This document shows positions 1 to 9,744 of a stretch of 64,000 nt of DNA, piece after piece. The position numbers were made by a program, and so were the translations under genes. The notes below the pieces were generated by a model that made no database searches, was not told where the DNA came from, and saw nothing but the letters and a program-made list of their open reading frames with translations. Origin of the DNA: Yinghuangia soli (GTDB taxonomy: Bacteria; Actinomycetota; Actinomycetes; Streptomycetales; Streptomycetaceae); NCBI RefSeq assembly GCF_021502675.1, contig NZ_JAKFHA010000013.1, positions 1 to 64,000 of the forward strand, given 5' to 3'. Each line of letters starts with the position of its first letter. Position 1 is the stretch's first letter.

Positions 1-391
1 CGCGCCCCCGCCCCCCCCCCGCGCCGTCGTGCATTCCCCCCACGCGTCCGGTCCGCCCCCCGCGGGCCGGACGCTCCTGCCCCGGGATACGGGACTTCTC
101 CAAGCGTCGTAGCAGGTGTTTCGCTGACACCACAATCAGAACACACGGCTGTGAACATTGTCAACGCGTCTCCATGAACTCGGCTGGTTCACATTCTTTA
201 TGGCCGCGTTTGTGTCGATGACGACGGAGAGTGCGCGTACCTGAGCGCCGATTGTGCGAATCGGATCGGCGACTTGCCCTGAACTTGGGAAAGTTCCGCG
301 TATTGCGGCGTGCCCGGCCGTATCTTTGATCGTTGGTCATGGGTCATACGCAATGCCGCCGTACCAGCGCCATCGAACCTCGGGAGTTCGT
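1..391. other. Non-coding 5' region upstream of the SurA-like lipoprotein gene
   Basis: No convincing gene is seen. The first 30 bases are almost pure C/G. Positions 100-240 are less GC-rich than the rest of the window and could hold a promoter, but no convincing -35/-10 pair was found. An inverted repeat GAACTT-GGGA-AAGTTC lies at 281-296, about 95 bp before the lipoprotein start, and could be an operator. A reading frame continues upstream from the lipoprotein to 254 but has no ribosome binding site and would bury the signal peptide. Confidence 0.5.
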
Positions 392-1012
392 GTGAGTCGC
401 ACGTCGCGTTCCGTCCCCACGCTCGCCCTCGCCGCGCTGCTCGCCGGCTTCGCCCTCACCGGCTGCGCGGACTCCAAGTCCGGCGCGGCCGCGGTGGTGG
501 ACGGCGACCGGATCGAGATCTCCAGCCTCAACGCGCGTGTCGAGCAAGCCGCCGACACCCGCGAGAAGGCCGGGGGACAGCAGGTGCCCGGCGTGGATGC
601 GACGCGTGCGCAACTCGCCTACATGCTCGAGGAACGCGTCACCAAGGAAGCCGCCGACCGCGCCGGCATCACCGCCACCGCGACCGACGTCGTCGACTGG
701 AAGCGCGTCTGGACGGTGCAGAACCGCGGCGCCTCGCTGACCGACGTCGCGGCCCGCAGCGGCATCGCCGGAGACCAGCTCGACCGCTTGGTGGCCACCG
801 AAGTGCTGCAGGACAAGCTCGTCCTGCAGCAGGCCGCCAAGGAGGGCAAGGTGCCGACCGACGCCATGCTCACCCGCATCCTGAGCGACACCGCGGCGAC
901 CCTGAAGATCACCGTCAACCCGCGCTACGGCAGCTCCTGGAGCCCGACCGACGAGGGCGGCGCGCTCAGCCCCACCCAGTACGCCTGGCTGACCCCGAAG
1001 TTCATCGCCTGA
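392..1012 (+). CDS. SurA N-terminal-domain-like lipoprotein
   Basis: Predicted 206-residue exported lipoprotein. The GTG start at 392 has GGGAG about 5 nt upstream and puts a clean lipoprotein signal at the N-terminus: Arg residues, a hydrophobic stretch from about 8 to 22, then lipobox LTGC with Cys25. The rest is charged and helical, beginning AAVVDGDRIEISSLNARVEQ, as in the N-terminal chaperone region of SurA/trigger-factor-like proteins. No parvulin isomerase domain follows, so a peptidyl-prolyl isomerase activity is not supported. In Streptomyces such a lipoprotein commonly sits just before mazG, as it does here (67 bp gap, same strand). A chaperone role outside the membrane is inferred from the fold only. 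Confidence 0.8.
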   Translation: MSRTSRSVPTLALAALLAGFALTGCADSKSGAAAVVDGDRIEISSLNARVEQAADTREKAGGQQVPGVDATRAQLAYMLEERVTKEAADRAGITATATDVVDWKRVWTVQNRGASLTDVAARSGIAGDQLDRLVATEVLQDKLVLQQAAKEGKVPTDAMLTRILSDTAATLKITVNPRYGSSWSPTDEGGALSPTQYAWLTPKFIA

Positions 1013-1079
1013 CGCACCACCGCAGGACCGCGGGGGGTCGTGCGGGCGCCGGTCATCGCGGACGCCGTACGGTGATCAC

Positions 1080-2180
1080 GTGAGCGACGTAGAGACTCCT
1101 GCCGAAGATGCCGCAGATGCCGCCGACTCCGCCGGGAGCCCGGAGGGCGCCGAGCCGCGCCTGGTCCTGCTGACCGGGACGCACCGCGTCGCGCCCGGGC
1201 TGCTCAGCTGGCCCGCCTGGCAGGTGCTGCGGGCGGCGTCCGCGGCGCCCGGCGGGCAGGTGCTGACCGCCGATCCGGCGCATCCGCAACTGCCGTTCGT
1301 GCGCGAGGCCGGGGTCGAGGTGACCGTCGTCGCGGCCGGGCCCGCCGCGGCGCTGGCCCGGCGGCTGCTCGCGGACGCGCGTACCGCTCCGGTCGTGTGG
1401 CTGGCCGGCTCGGACGGCGACCCCGACCTGGGTGCCGCGATCGGTGCGGCCGCGACCGGCGCGTCCGGCCCCGGCGACCTGCCCGGCATCGAGGTCGTGC
1501 CCGGATCGTGGGACCTGCCCGGTGCCCGCCTGCTGGACTTGGTGGCCGTCATGGACCGGCTGCGGTCGCCCGGCGGCTGCCCGTGGGACGCCAAGCAGAC
1601 CCACGAGTCGCTGGTCCGCTACCTGGTCGAGGAGGCGTACGAACTCGTCGACGCGATCGACTCGGGCGACCGCGCGCACCTGCGCGAGGAACTCGGCGAC
1701 GTGCTGCTGCAGGTGGCGTTCCACGCCCGGGTCGCCGAGGAGGACCCCGAGGACCCGTTCACGATCGACGACGTCGCGGGCGGCATCGTCGAGAAGCTGA
1801 TGCACCGTCACCCGCACGTGTTCGGCGATGTGGTGGCCGAGACCGCCGAGCATGTCGAGCGCAACTGGGAAGAGCTGAAGGCGCTCGAAAAGGGCGACAG
1901 TCGCGAGTCGGTCGTCGACGGCATCCCGCTCGGCCAGCCCGCGCTGTCGCTGGCCGGAAAGATCATCTCGCGCACCCGGCGCAGCGGACTCGACGTCCCC
2001 GTGCCCGGCGCCGTCGCCGAGCCCGAGCAGGTGGACGCCGAGTCCGTCGGAACGCTCCTGCTGGCCGTCACCGACCTGGCCGGACGGCACGGCATCGACG
2101 CCGAAACCGCCCTGCGCGCCGCCGCGTTGCGCCACCGCGACCGGGTCCGCGAGGCCGAGGCGCGCGGCACCGCGGAGTAG
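1080..2180 (+). CDS. mazG: MazG-type nucleoside triphosphate pyrophosphohydrolase
   Basis: Cytosolic 366-residue protein that by family hydrolyses NTPs/dNTPs to monophosphate and pyrophosphate, a house-cleaning role. The MazG domain is in the second half: GGCPWDAKQTHESL at about 165-178, then the metal-binding EEAYEL near 183 and EELGDVLLQ near 203, with the expected EExxE...ExxD spacing. The first 150 residues are a less conserved extension found in actinobacterial MazG proteins. Translation starts at GTG 1080, preceded only by a weak GGTGA. The stop codon is 9 bp from the stop of the convergent MFS gene, leaving no room for a separate terminator. Confidence 0.92.
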   Translation: MSDVETPAEDAADAADSAGSPEGAEPRLVLLTGTHRVAPGLLSWPAWQVLRAASAAPGGQVLTADPAHPQLPFVREAGVEVTVVAAGPAAALARRLLADARTAPVVWLAGSDGDPDLGAAIGAAATGASGPGDLPGIEVVPGSWDLPGARLLDLVAVMDRLRSPGGCPWDAKQTHESLVRYLVEEAYELVDAIDSGDRAHLREELGDVLLQVAFHARVAEEDPEDPFTIDDVAGGIVEKLMHRHPHVFGDVVAETAEHVERNWEELKALEKGDSRESVVDGIPLGQPALSLAGKIISRTRRSGLDVPVPGAVAEPEQVDAESVGTLLLAVTDLAGRHGIDAETALRAAALRHRDRVREAEARGTAE

Positions 2181-2189
2181 CCGGCGCGC

Positions 2190-4031
2190 TCAGCCTACGT
2201 GTGCGCCCTCGTGGTGCTCGATGCGCTTGGGCAGGGCCAGAACCAGCAGGAAGACCAGGCCCATCCCGCCGGCGACGCCGTACAGGGTGCGTTCGAAGGA
2301 CCGCGCGAAGTCGGTGGCGCCTGCCTCGCGGCCCGCGTCCTGCACGGCCTTGCGCACCTGGTCCTGCATCGGCTGCGGCAGGGCTCGCAGCGGTGCGTCG
2401 TCGCACGAGGCGGGCACGATGGCCGGGTCCTCTTCCTCCGCGCGGTCGCGCACGCAGTCGCGGAAGCCGGTGACCATCTGGTCCTGGTACGGGGCCGGCA
2501 CCCCGGCCGCCGCCAGGTCGCGGCGCAGCTGCGGTTCGGCTGCCGAGGCCGCGGCCCCCGCCTGGGCGGTCATCAGGCCGAAGAACACCACGCCGATGAG
2601 CGCGATGCCGACCGCGTTGCCGAGCTGGTTGACCGCGTTCAGGACGCCGGAGGCCGATCCGGCGTCCTTCTCCGCCACCCCCGAGAGCACCGTGTCGGCC
2701 AGCGGCGGCAGCAGCATCCCCATACCCGCGCCCGCGACGAACAGCGGAACCGCCATGTGCCAGGCGGATATCGCGGTGCCGTAGTGGTCCACCACCACCG
2801 CGTACGCCAGCATCCCGGACGCCATCACCAGCGCCCCGAGGCTGAGCACCTTGCGGCCCAGCCGGGGGACGAGCAGTTGGATCGAGGCGCCCGCCGCCAC
2901 CGAGACGCCGATCGTGAACGGCACGCCGGCCAGGCCCGCGTGCAGCGGCTCCCAGCCGAGGCCGAGCTGCTGGTACAGGCTCCAGGTGAGGAAGAACGCC
3001 GCCATGCAGCCCTGGAACAGCAGCAGCACCAGCATGCCCGCGGAGAACGACCGGGCCCGGAACAACCCGAGTTCGACCAGCGGTGACCCGTCGCGCCGCG
3101 TCTTGACGCCCTCGTACCAGACGAAGACCGCGAACAGCGGGACCGAGGCGGCCATCGACGCGTACGTCCACCACGGCCAGCCCAACTCGCGGCCCTGCAC
3201 CAGCGGGTACACCAGCATCAGCAGCCCGGTGGTGACCAGGCCGACGCCCACCAGGTCGAGCTTGAGCGCGTGCGGGGCCTTCGACTCGCGCACGTACACC
3301 ACCGTGGCGATGATGCCGAGGATGCCGACCGGGATGTTGACCAGGAAGATCGGCCGCCAGCCCCAGCCGAACACGTCGCCCTTGATGAGCAGTCCGCCCA
3401 CCAGCGGGCCGCTGATCGCGGCGAGTCCGGAAATGCCGCCGTACAGCGCGAACACCTTGCCGCGCTCGGACGGCGGGAAGGTCACGTGCACGATCGCGAG
3501 GATCTGCGGCACCATGATCGCCGCCATGAACCCTTGGAAGGCGCGCGCCCCGATGAGCATGCCGGGACCGGTCGAGATGCCGCACAGCAGCGACGCCACC
3601 GTGAAGCCGGTCATGCCGATGAGGAACAGCCGGCGGCGGCCGAAGATGTCGCCGAGCCGCCCGCCGGTGATCAGCACCACCGCGAACGTCAGCGCGTACG
3701 CGGCCGCGATCCACTGGATCGAGGCGTAGCTCGCGCCGAGTTCGCCCTGGATCGCCGGGATGGCGACGTTGACGATGGTGACGTCGAGCAGGTCCATGAA
3801 GCCGGCCGTGAGGACCACGGCCAGCGCGATCCAGCGGCGCCGGTCCAGCGGTTCGCCCTGCTCGCCGGCGGCCGCGCCGGCCGCGCCGGCCGCGTCGGGC
3901 GGATGCCCGGGCGGCTGCGCGCCCGCCCGGTCACCGTCCGGCGGGCCGCCCGGTGCGCCGATGCGGGGGCCCGGCTGCTCCGGTTCGTCCTCCCCGGCGC
4001 CGCGTACTGCCTTGCCGATGGTGTCGGCCAT
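2190..4031 (-). CDS. DHA2-family MFS multidrug efflux transporter
   Basis: Integral membrane protein of 613 residues, the size of 14-helix DHA2 drug:proton antiporters. After about 65 residues of Gly/Pro-rich cytosolic N-terminus come the family motifs LDVTIVNVAIP in helix 1 and GGRLGDIFGRRR in the loop after helix 2, followed by regularly spaced hydrophobic segments. A large polar loop near residues 500-580 separates the last two helices, as in EmrB/QacA relatives. Start at ATG 4031 is chosen because GGGGAGGC precedes it by 4 nt; a longer frame upstream has no such site. It lies 95 bp downstream of the amidohydrolase gene on the same strand and is probably co-transcribed. Substrate unknown. 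Confidence 0.9.
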   Translation of the reverse strand: MADTIGKAVRGAGEDEPEQPGPRIGAPGGPPDGDRAGAQPPGHPPDAAGAAGAAAGEQGEPLDRRRWIALAVVLTAGFMDLLDVTIVNVAIPAIQGELGASYASIQWIAAAYALTFAVVLITGGRLGDIFGRRRLFLIGMTGFTVASLLCGISTGPGMLIGARAFQGFMAAIMVPQILAIVHVTFPPSERGKVFALYGGISGLAAISGPLVGGLLIKGDVFGWGWRPIFLVNIPVGILGIIATVVYVRESKAPHALKLDLVGVGLVTTGLLMLVYPLVQGRELGWPWWTYASMAASVPLFAVFVWYEGVKTRRDGSPLVELGLFRARSFSAGMLVLLLFQGCMAAFFLTWSLYQQLGLGWEPLHAGLAGVPFTIGVSVAAGASIQLLVPRLGRKVLSLGALVMASGMLAYAVVVDHYGTAISAWHMAVPLFVAGAGMGMLLPPLADTVLSGVAEKDAGSASGVLNAVNQLGNAVGIALIGVVFFGLMTAQAGAAASAAEPQLRRDLAAAGVPAPYQDQMVTGFRDCVRDRAEEEDPAIVPASCDDAPLRALPQPMQDQVRKAVQDAGREAGATDFARSFERTLYGVAGGMGLVFLLVLALPKRIEHHEGAHVG

Positions 4032-4126
4032 GCTGCCTCCCCGGTTGCCGTCGCCTCCGCGTCCTTGATTCTGGCAAGCAAGAACGCGGAGGCCGCAGGC
4101 GGGTCCGTCCGGCGCAGGCCGTCCGG

Positions 4127-5767
4127 TCAGGGCGTCCCGTACGTCTTCTCGCCGCCCAGCCACGTCGCGCGCACCGTGATGTTCGCGATCAGGTCAGGCG
4201 CCGACTCCCGCGGATCGCGCCACAGCAGCACCAGGTCCGCCGGCGCACCCGGCACCAGCGCCGCCCGGTCGTCGGCGAAGGCCTGGTACGCCACTCCCGC
4301 CGTGTACGCGTCCAGCGCCTGGTCGACGGTCAGCCGCTGGTGCGGCGTCCACCCGTCCGCATCCGGCTTGCCGTCCGCGGTCTGCCGGGTCACCGCCACC
4401 TGGATGCCGTCCAGCGGCACCAGCGAGCTCACCGGCCAGTCGCTGCCGAACGACAACCGGGTGCCGCGCGCCGCGAGACCGCCCATCGGGTACTGCAGCG
4501 CGGCGCGTTCGCCGCCCAGCCGCGGGATCGTCAGGTCGGTCTGCAGGGCGTCGAGCTGCGCCCACAGCGGCTCGAAGTTCGCGATCACGCCGAGTTCGGC
4601 GAACCGGTCCAGGTCCGCCGGGTCGACCAACTGCACGTGTGCGATGACCGGACGCCGGTCCCACTCCGGGTTCGCCTCGCGCGCCGCCGCCACCGCATCC
4701 AGCGCGGCCCGCACCCCCGCGTCCCCGATCGCATGGATGTGCACCTGGAAGCCCAGCGCATCGAACGCCACCACGGCTTCCCGCAGTTCGTCCGGCGACC
4801 ACACCGGCATCCCGCAGCTGTGCGGGGCATCGCAGTACGGCTCCAGCATCGCCGCGGTACCCGACTCGATGACGCCGTCCGCGAAGAACTTCACCGTGTG
4901 CGCGGTCACCCGGCCCGCCGACTCGGCCGCGATCCGCGCCCGCGCGGCCGGGAACGCCGCCGACTGCGCGTCGCGCCAGCGGTCCGGGTCGGCCCGGAAC
5001 GCCAGATTGGCCCGGAACCACAGCAGCCCGGCCGCCTCGGCCGCCAGATAGGGCGCGACCATGTCCGGCTCCACCCACGCGTCCTGCACCCAAGTCACGC
5101 CGAACTCCGCGTACTTGCGCCCGGCGATGTGCAGCGCCTCGGCCAGCTCCTCGACACTGCGCCCGGGGATCCGGTCCAGCACCAGATCGCACGCATGCCA
5201 TTCGCGCAACGTCCCCAGCGGCGTACGCCCGTCCTCGCGCCGCACGATCCACCCGAGCCGCGGATCGGGCGTCGCCTCGGTGATCCCGGAACGCCGCAGC
5301 GCCTCCGAGTTGCACCACACCGTGTGGTAGTCCGACGCCCGCAGCACCACCGGCCGGTCCGCGACCGCCTCGTCCAACCACCGCGCGTCGAAAGCCCCTT
5401 CGGGCGCCAGCGTCGGGTCGTAACTCCCCCCGACGATCCACTCCGCCCCCGGATTCGCGGCCGCCCACGCGCCCACTTCCGCGACGATCTCCGCCACCGA
5501 CGCGCAGTCCTTCACCGCCGGCCCGAACGCCTCCAGCCCGCCGAACATCGGATGCGCATGCCCGTCCCCGAACGCCGGCATCAGCAGCCCGCGCCCGACA
5601 TCCACCACCCGGTCCGGCCGCTCGGCATCAGCCATCCGCACCGCCTCGTCCCCGAGCGCGGCGACCACCCCACCGCGCACCAGCAACGCAAACGTGTCGC
5701 CGTGCGCGGCACTGTTCGTACGTATGCAGCCGTCCCGCCCGTAGAAGAACCAGCTTTCGCCTGACAC
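4127..5767 (-). CDS. Amidohydrolase family 3 (YtcJ-like) metal-dependent hydrolase
   Basis: Protein of 546 residues with the architecture of amidohydrolase_3/YtcJ enzymes: a small beta domain, then a TIM barrel opening with the metal-binding GDGHAHPMFGG (HxH). Later motifs include VHIHAIGDAG and VIAHVQLVD (His ligands) and FGSDWPVSSLVPLDGIQ with the catalytic Asp near the C-terminus. Members hydrolyse amide or ester-like bonds in varied small molecules; the substrate cannot be read from sequence. GTG 5767 is taken as start, with a GAAGGGG about 13 nt upstream. The gene leads into the DHA2 exporter, which hints at handling and export of one small molecule, but this is inference. Confidence 0.85.
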   Translation of the reverse strand: MSGESWFFYGRDGCIRTNSAAHGDTFALLVRGGVVAALGDEAVRMADAERPDRVVDVGRGLLMPAFGDGHAHPMFGGLEAFGPAVKDCASVAEIVAEVGAWAAANPGAEWIVGGSYDPTLAPEGAFDARWLDEAVADRPVVLRASDYHTVWCNSEALRRSGITEATPDPRLGWIVRREDGRTPLGTLREWHACDLVLDRIPGRSVEELAEALHIAGRKYAEFGVTWVQDAWVEPDMVAPYLAAEAAGLLWFRANLAFRADPDRWRDAQSAAFPAARARIAAESAGRVTAHTVKFFADGVIESGTAAMLEPYCDAPHSCGMPVWSPDELREAVVAFDALGFQVHIHAIGDAGVRAALDAVAAAREANPEWDRRPVIAHVQLVDPADLDRFAELGVIANFEPLWAQLDALQTDLTIPRLGGERAALQYPMGGLAARGTRLSFGSDWPVSSLVPLDGIQVAVTRQTADGKPDADGWTPHQRLTVDQALDAYTAGVAYQAFADDRAALVPGAPADLVLLWRDPRESAPDLIANITVRATWLGGEKTYGTP

Positions 5768-5794
5768 AGACTCATCGCCCCTTCACCTCGCACC

Positions 5795-5814
5795 GGTCCG
5801 GCCCCGGCCGGACC
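5795..5814. repeat. Perfect 9-2-9 inverted repeat before the amidohydrolase gene
   Basis: GGTCCGGCC and GGCCGGACC flank a 2-bp centre, 28 bp before the amidohydrolase start and 130 bp past the sdhB stop. It may be an operator for the amidohydrolase/exporter unit or part of the transcription stop after sdhB. No T-tract follows on either strand. Confidence 0.4.
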
Positions 5815-5920
5815 ATGCCGACGATAAGGGTGAGGCGCTGGAGACCCGCGGAGACTGACAGCAGCTGCCCCGGGACCAGCCGAGTGAATTGTCCTCCTGA
5901 TGGCTGGTCGGCGATGGCCC

Positions 5921-5936
5921 GTCCGGTGTCCCGGAC
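5921..5936 (-). terminator. Stem-loop just downstream of sdhB
   Basis: GTCCGG-TGTC-CCGGAC forms a 6-bp stem 6 bp past the sdhB stop codon. It lacks a U-tract, so it may stabilise the sdh mRNA end rather than terminate transcription. Confidence 0.4.
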
Positions 5937-5942
5937 CGGAGG

Positions 5943-6736
5943 TCAGACGCGGCGGAAGATCAGCGCGCGCTTGACTTCCTGGATCGCCTTGGTGACCTCG
6001 ATACCGCGCGGGCAGGCGTCCGTGCAGTTGAAGGTCGTGCGGCAGCGCCACACGCCTTCCTTCTCGTTGAGGATCTCCAGGCGCTGCTCGGCGCCCTCGT
6101 CGCGCGAGTCGAAGATGAACCGGTGCGCGTTGACGATCGCCGCGGGGCCGAAGTACTGGCCGTCGGTCCAGAAGACCGGGCAGGACGTCGTGCAGCAGGC
6201 GCACAGGATGCACTTCGTGGTGTCGTCGAACCGCTCGCGGTCCTCCGGCGACTGCAGGCGCTCGCGCGTCGGCTCGTTGCCGGACGTGATGAGGAAGGGC
6301 ATCACGTCCTTGAAGGACTGGAAGAACGGGTCCATGTCGACGACGAGGTCCTTCTCGACCTCCAGGCCCTTGATCGCCTCGATGGTGATCGGCTTGGTGA
6401 CGTCGAGGTCCTTGACCAGCGTCTTGCAGGCCAGGCGGTTGCGCCCGTTGATGCGCATCGCGTCGGAGCCGCAGATGCCGTGCGCGCACGACCGGCGGAA
6501 CGTCAGCGAACCGTCCTGCTCGCCCTTGACCTTGAGCATCGCGGTGAGGATGCGCTCGGTCGGGTCCGCCTCGACCTGGAAGTCCTGCCAGAACGGCACC
6601 GGCGGCTCGCCGTTCGGGCCGACCAGGTCGGGGAGGAAGCGGCGGATCCGCAGGGTGATAACGATCGGCGTGTGGTCGCGGGCCGGCTTCTGGGCCGGAG
6701 CCGGGCCCGAGGCCGCCTCTTCGATAACGGCAGTCA

Positions 6737-6737
<1 letters not shown>
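5943..6737 (-). CDS. sdhB: Succinate dehydrogenase iron-sulfur subunit
   Basis: The 264-residue electron-transfer subunit of complex II, passing electrons from the flavoprotein to the membrane anchor. The N-terminal ferredoxin domain has SCAHGICGSDAM followed by a fourth ligand in NRLACKTL ([2Fe-2S]; the Asp in place of the third Cys is normal for the family). The C-terminal domain has CILCACCTTSCPVFW and CTDACPRGIE for the [4Fe-4S] and [3Fe-4S] clusters. Its ATG overlaps the sdhA stop by one base (TGATG), so the two are translationally coupled. Last gene of sdhCDAB. Confidence 0.97.
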
Positions 6738-8494
<1,757 letters not shown>

Positions 8495-8576
8495 GACCTG
8501 TATGTCCTCTGGTACCGATCTCCGCGACCTCATGAGGCACGCGTTCGGGTGCGTTCGAGTGCGGTCCGTCGGCCGG

Positions 8577-9020
8577 CTACTGGCCGATGTTCGGGTCGAA
8601 GGTGAAGATCACCAGGGTGCCCGTGAAGAGCACGATCAGCGCCGACGTGTAGAGCAGCACCTTGAGCCAGAAGCGGGTCTGGTCGCGCTCCGCGTAGTCG
8701 TTGATGATCGTGCGCAGACCGTTGACGCCGTGCAGCTCGGCGAGCCACAGCATGACCAGGTCCCAGGTCATCCAGAACGGGTTGGCCCAGCGGCCCGCGA
8801 CGAACGCGAAGCCGATCCGGGTCACGCCGCCGTCGATGATCAGCTGGATGATCAGGTGGCCGATGACCAGGACGACCAGCAGGATGCCGGACAGCCGCAT
8901 GAACAGCCAGGCGTACAGCTCGAAGTTGGTCTTCGTGGAGCGCGGCGAGCGCTTCGACCGCGGGGCCTCGAGGGCCGGGCCGCCGCCGGTGATCTTGGGA
9001 GCGTTCTCGATCAAAGCCAT
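8577..9020 (-). CDS. sdhD: Succinate dehydrogenase hydrophobic membrane anchor subunit
   Basis: Membrane anchor of 147 residues with three helices: about 35-60 ([20 protein letters not shown]), about 75-100, and the C-terminal segment [20 protein letters not shown]. Conserved His residues in VIGHLII and [13 protein letters not shown] fit heme and quinone binding. ATG 9020 is preceded by GGGAGC at about 9 nt. Only 5 bp separate it from sdhC. It forms the quinone-reducing membrane part with SdhC. Confidence 0.93.
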   Translation of the reverse strand: MALIENAPKITGGGPALEAPRSKRSPRSTKTNFELYAWLFMRLSGILLVVLVIGHLIIQLIIDGGVTRIGFAFVAGRWANPFWMTWDLVMLWLAELHGVNGLRTIINDYAERDQTRFWLKVLLYTSALIVLFTGTLVIFTFDPNIGQ

Positions 9021-9025
9021 GTCGT

Positions 9026-9406
9026 TCAGCTCCCGAAGACTTCGCGGAACGCGTGGTTCAGGATCGGGTACGCGGCACCCGCCATGAGGACCACCCAGAT
9101 GCCCATGACGATCCAGAACATCTGCTTCTGGTAGCGCGGGCCCTTCTCCCAGAAGTCGACCGCGACGATGCGCAGGCCGTTGAGCGCGTGGAAGAGGATG
9201 GCCGCCACGAGGCCGTACTCCATGACGCTGACGATCGGGTTCTTGTAGATCTCGATCGTCTCGTCGTAGGCCTCGGGGGAGACCCGCACGAGAGCGGTGT
9301 CGATGACGTGGGCGAACAGGAAGAAGAAGATGAGGACTCCGGTGACTCGATGAGCCACCCAGGACCACATGCCTTCCCGGCCGCGGTAGAGCGTTCCAGC
9401 CGGCAC
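9026..9406 (-). CDS. sdhC: Succinate dehydrogenase cytochrome b subunit
   Basis: First gene of the sdhCDAB operon, 126 residues. It starts MPAGTLYRGREGMWSWVAHRVTG, typical of actinobacterial SdhC, followed by three membrane helices. VAHRVTG, FAHVIDTALV and FHALNGLRI carry the conserved His residues for heme b. GTG 9406 is chosen because GGAGGG sits 8 nt upstream; the longer frame back to 9568 has no comparable site and would spoil the N-terminus. The promoter must lie in the 338-bp region shared with divergent mutA. Confidence 0.94.
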   Translation of the reverse strand: MPAGTLYRGREGMWSWVAHRVTGVLIFFFLFAHVIDTALVRVSPEAYDETIEIYKNPIVSVMEYGLVAAILFHALNGLRIVAVDFWEKGPRYQKQMFWIVMGIWVVLMAGAAYPILNHAFREVFGS

Positions 9407-9744
9407 GGAAACTACCCTCCGGATGCGGTAGACGGGGCTCGGCCGGCAAGCCGTCGGTCGGCCCGGCCGGGACCCTTCCTCCGGCCCCGGCCATGTTAGC
9501 CACCTAATCTCCCGGCTCCGGCCCGGGGGCGCGCGATGTGATCGATTCCGCACCCGCACGGGAACCAAACGGGTGACACGGGACGTCCAGGATCGTTCCC
9601 CGCGACCCGAAGTGACGGAGCGTCACCAAAAGCCGGGGCGCCGCGGACCGCGCGTATTCCTTGCTCCGGTCAAGTGACTTGGGGACGGATGTCACACCGA
9701 GGCCGTGTATCGATCTTCCGGCACTGTCCCTACGATGCGTTCAC
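9407..9744. promoter_or_regulatory. Divergent sdhC-mutA control region with a 15-bp palindrome
   Basis: This gap must hold promoters for sdhCDAB (minus) and mutAB-meaB (plus). A perfect palindrome GTGACG-GAG-CGTCAC lies at 9612-9626, roughly 205 bp before sdhC and 120 bp before mutA, and could be a regulator site. On the plus strand TACGAT at 9731-9736 lies 8 nt before the mutA ATG and looks like a -10 box. No matching -35 hexamer is evident for it, and no clear sdh promoter was seen. Confidence 0.5.
9731..9736 (+). promoter_or_regulatory. Putative -10 box of mutA (leaderless)
   Basis: TACGAT ends 8 nt before the mutA ATG, so transcription would start at or within a base or two of the start codon. 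The absence of a Shine-Dalgarno sequence before that ATG fits a leaderless mRNA. The -35 region is poor. Confidence 0.45.

Noticed and set aside
1-30. C-rich tract at the window start as a repeat or origin element
   Set aside because: Homopolymer-like GC tracts are common in such genomes and only the window edge is visible.
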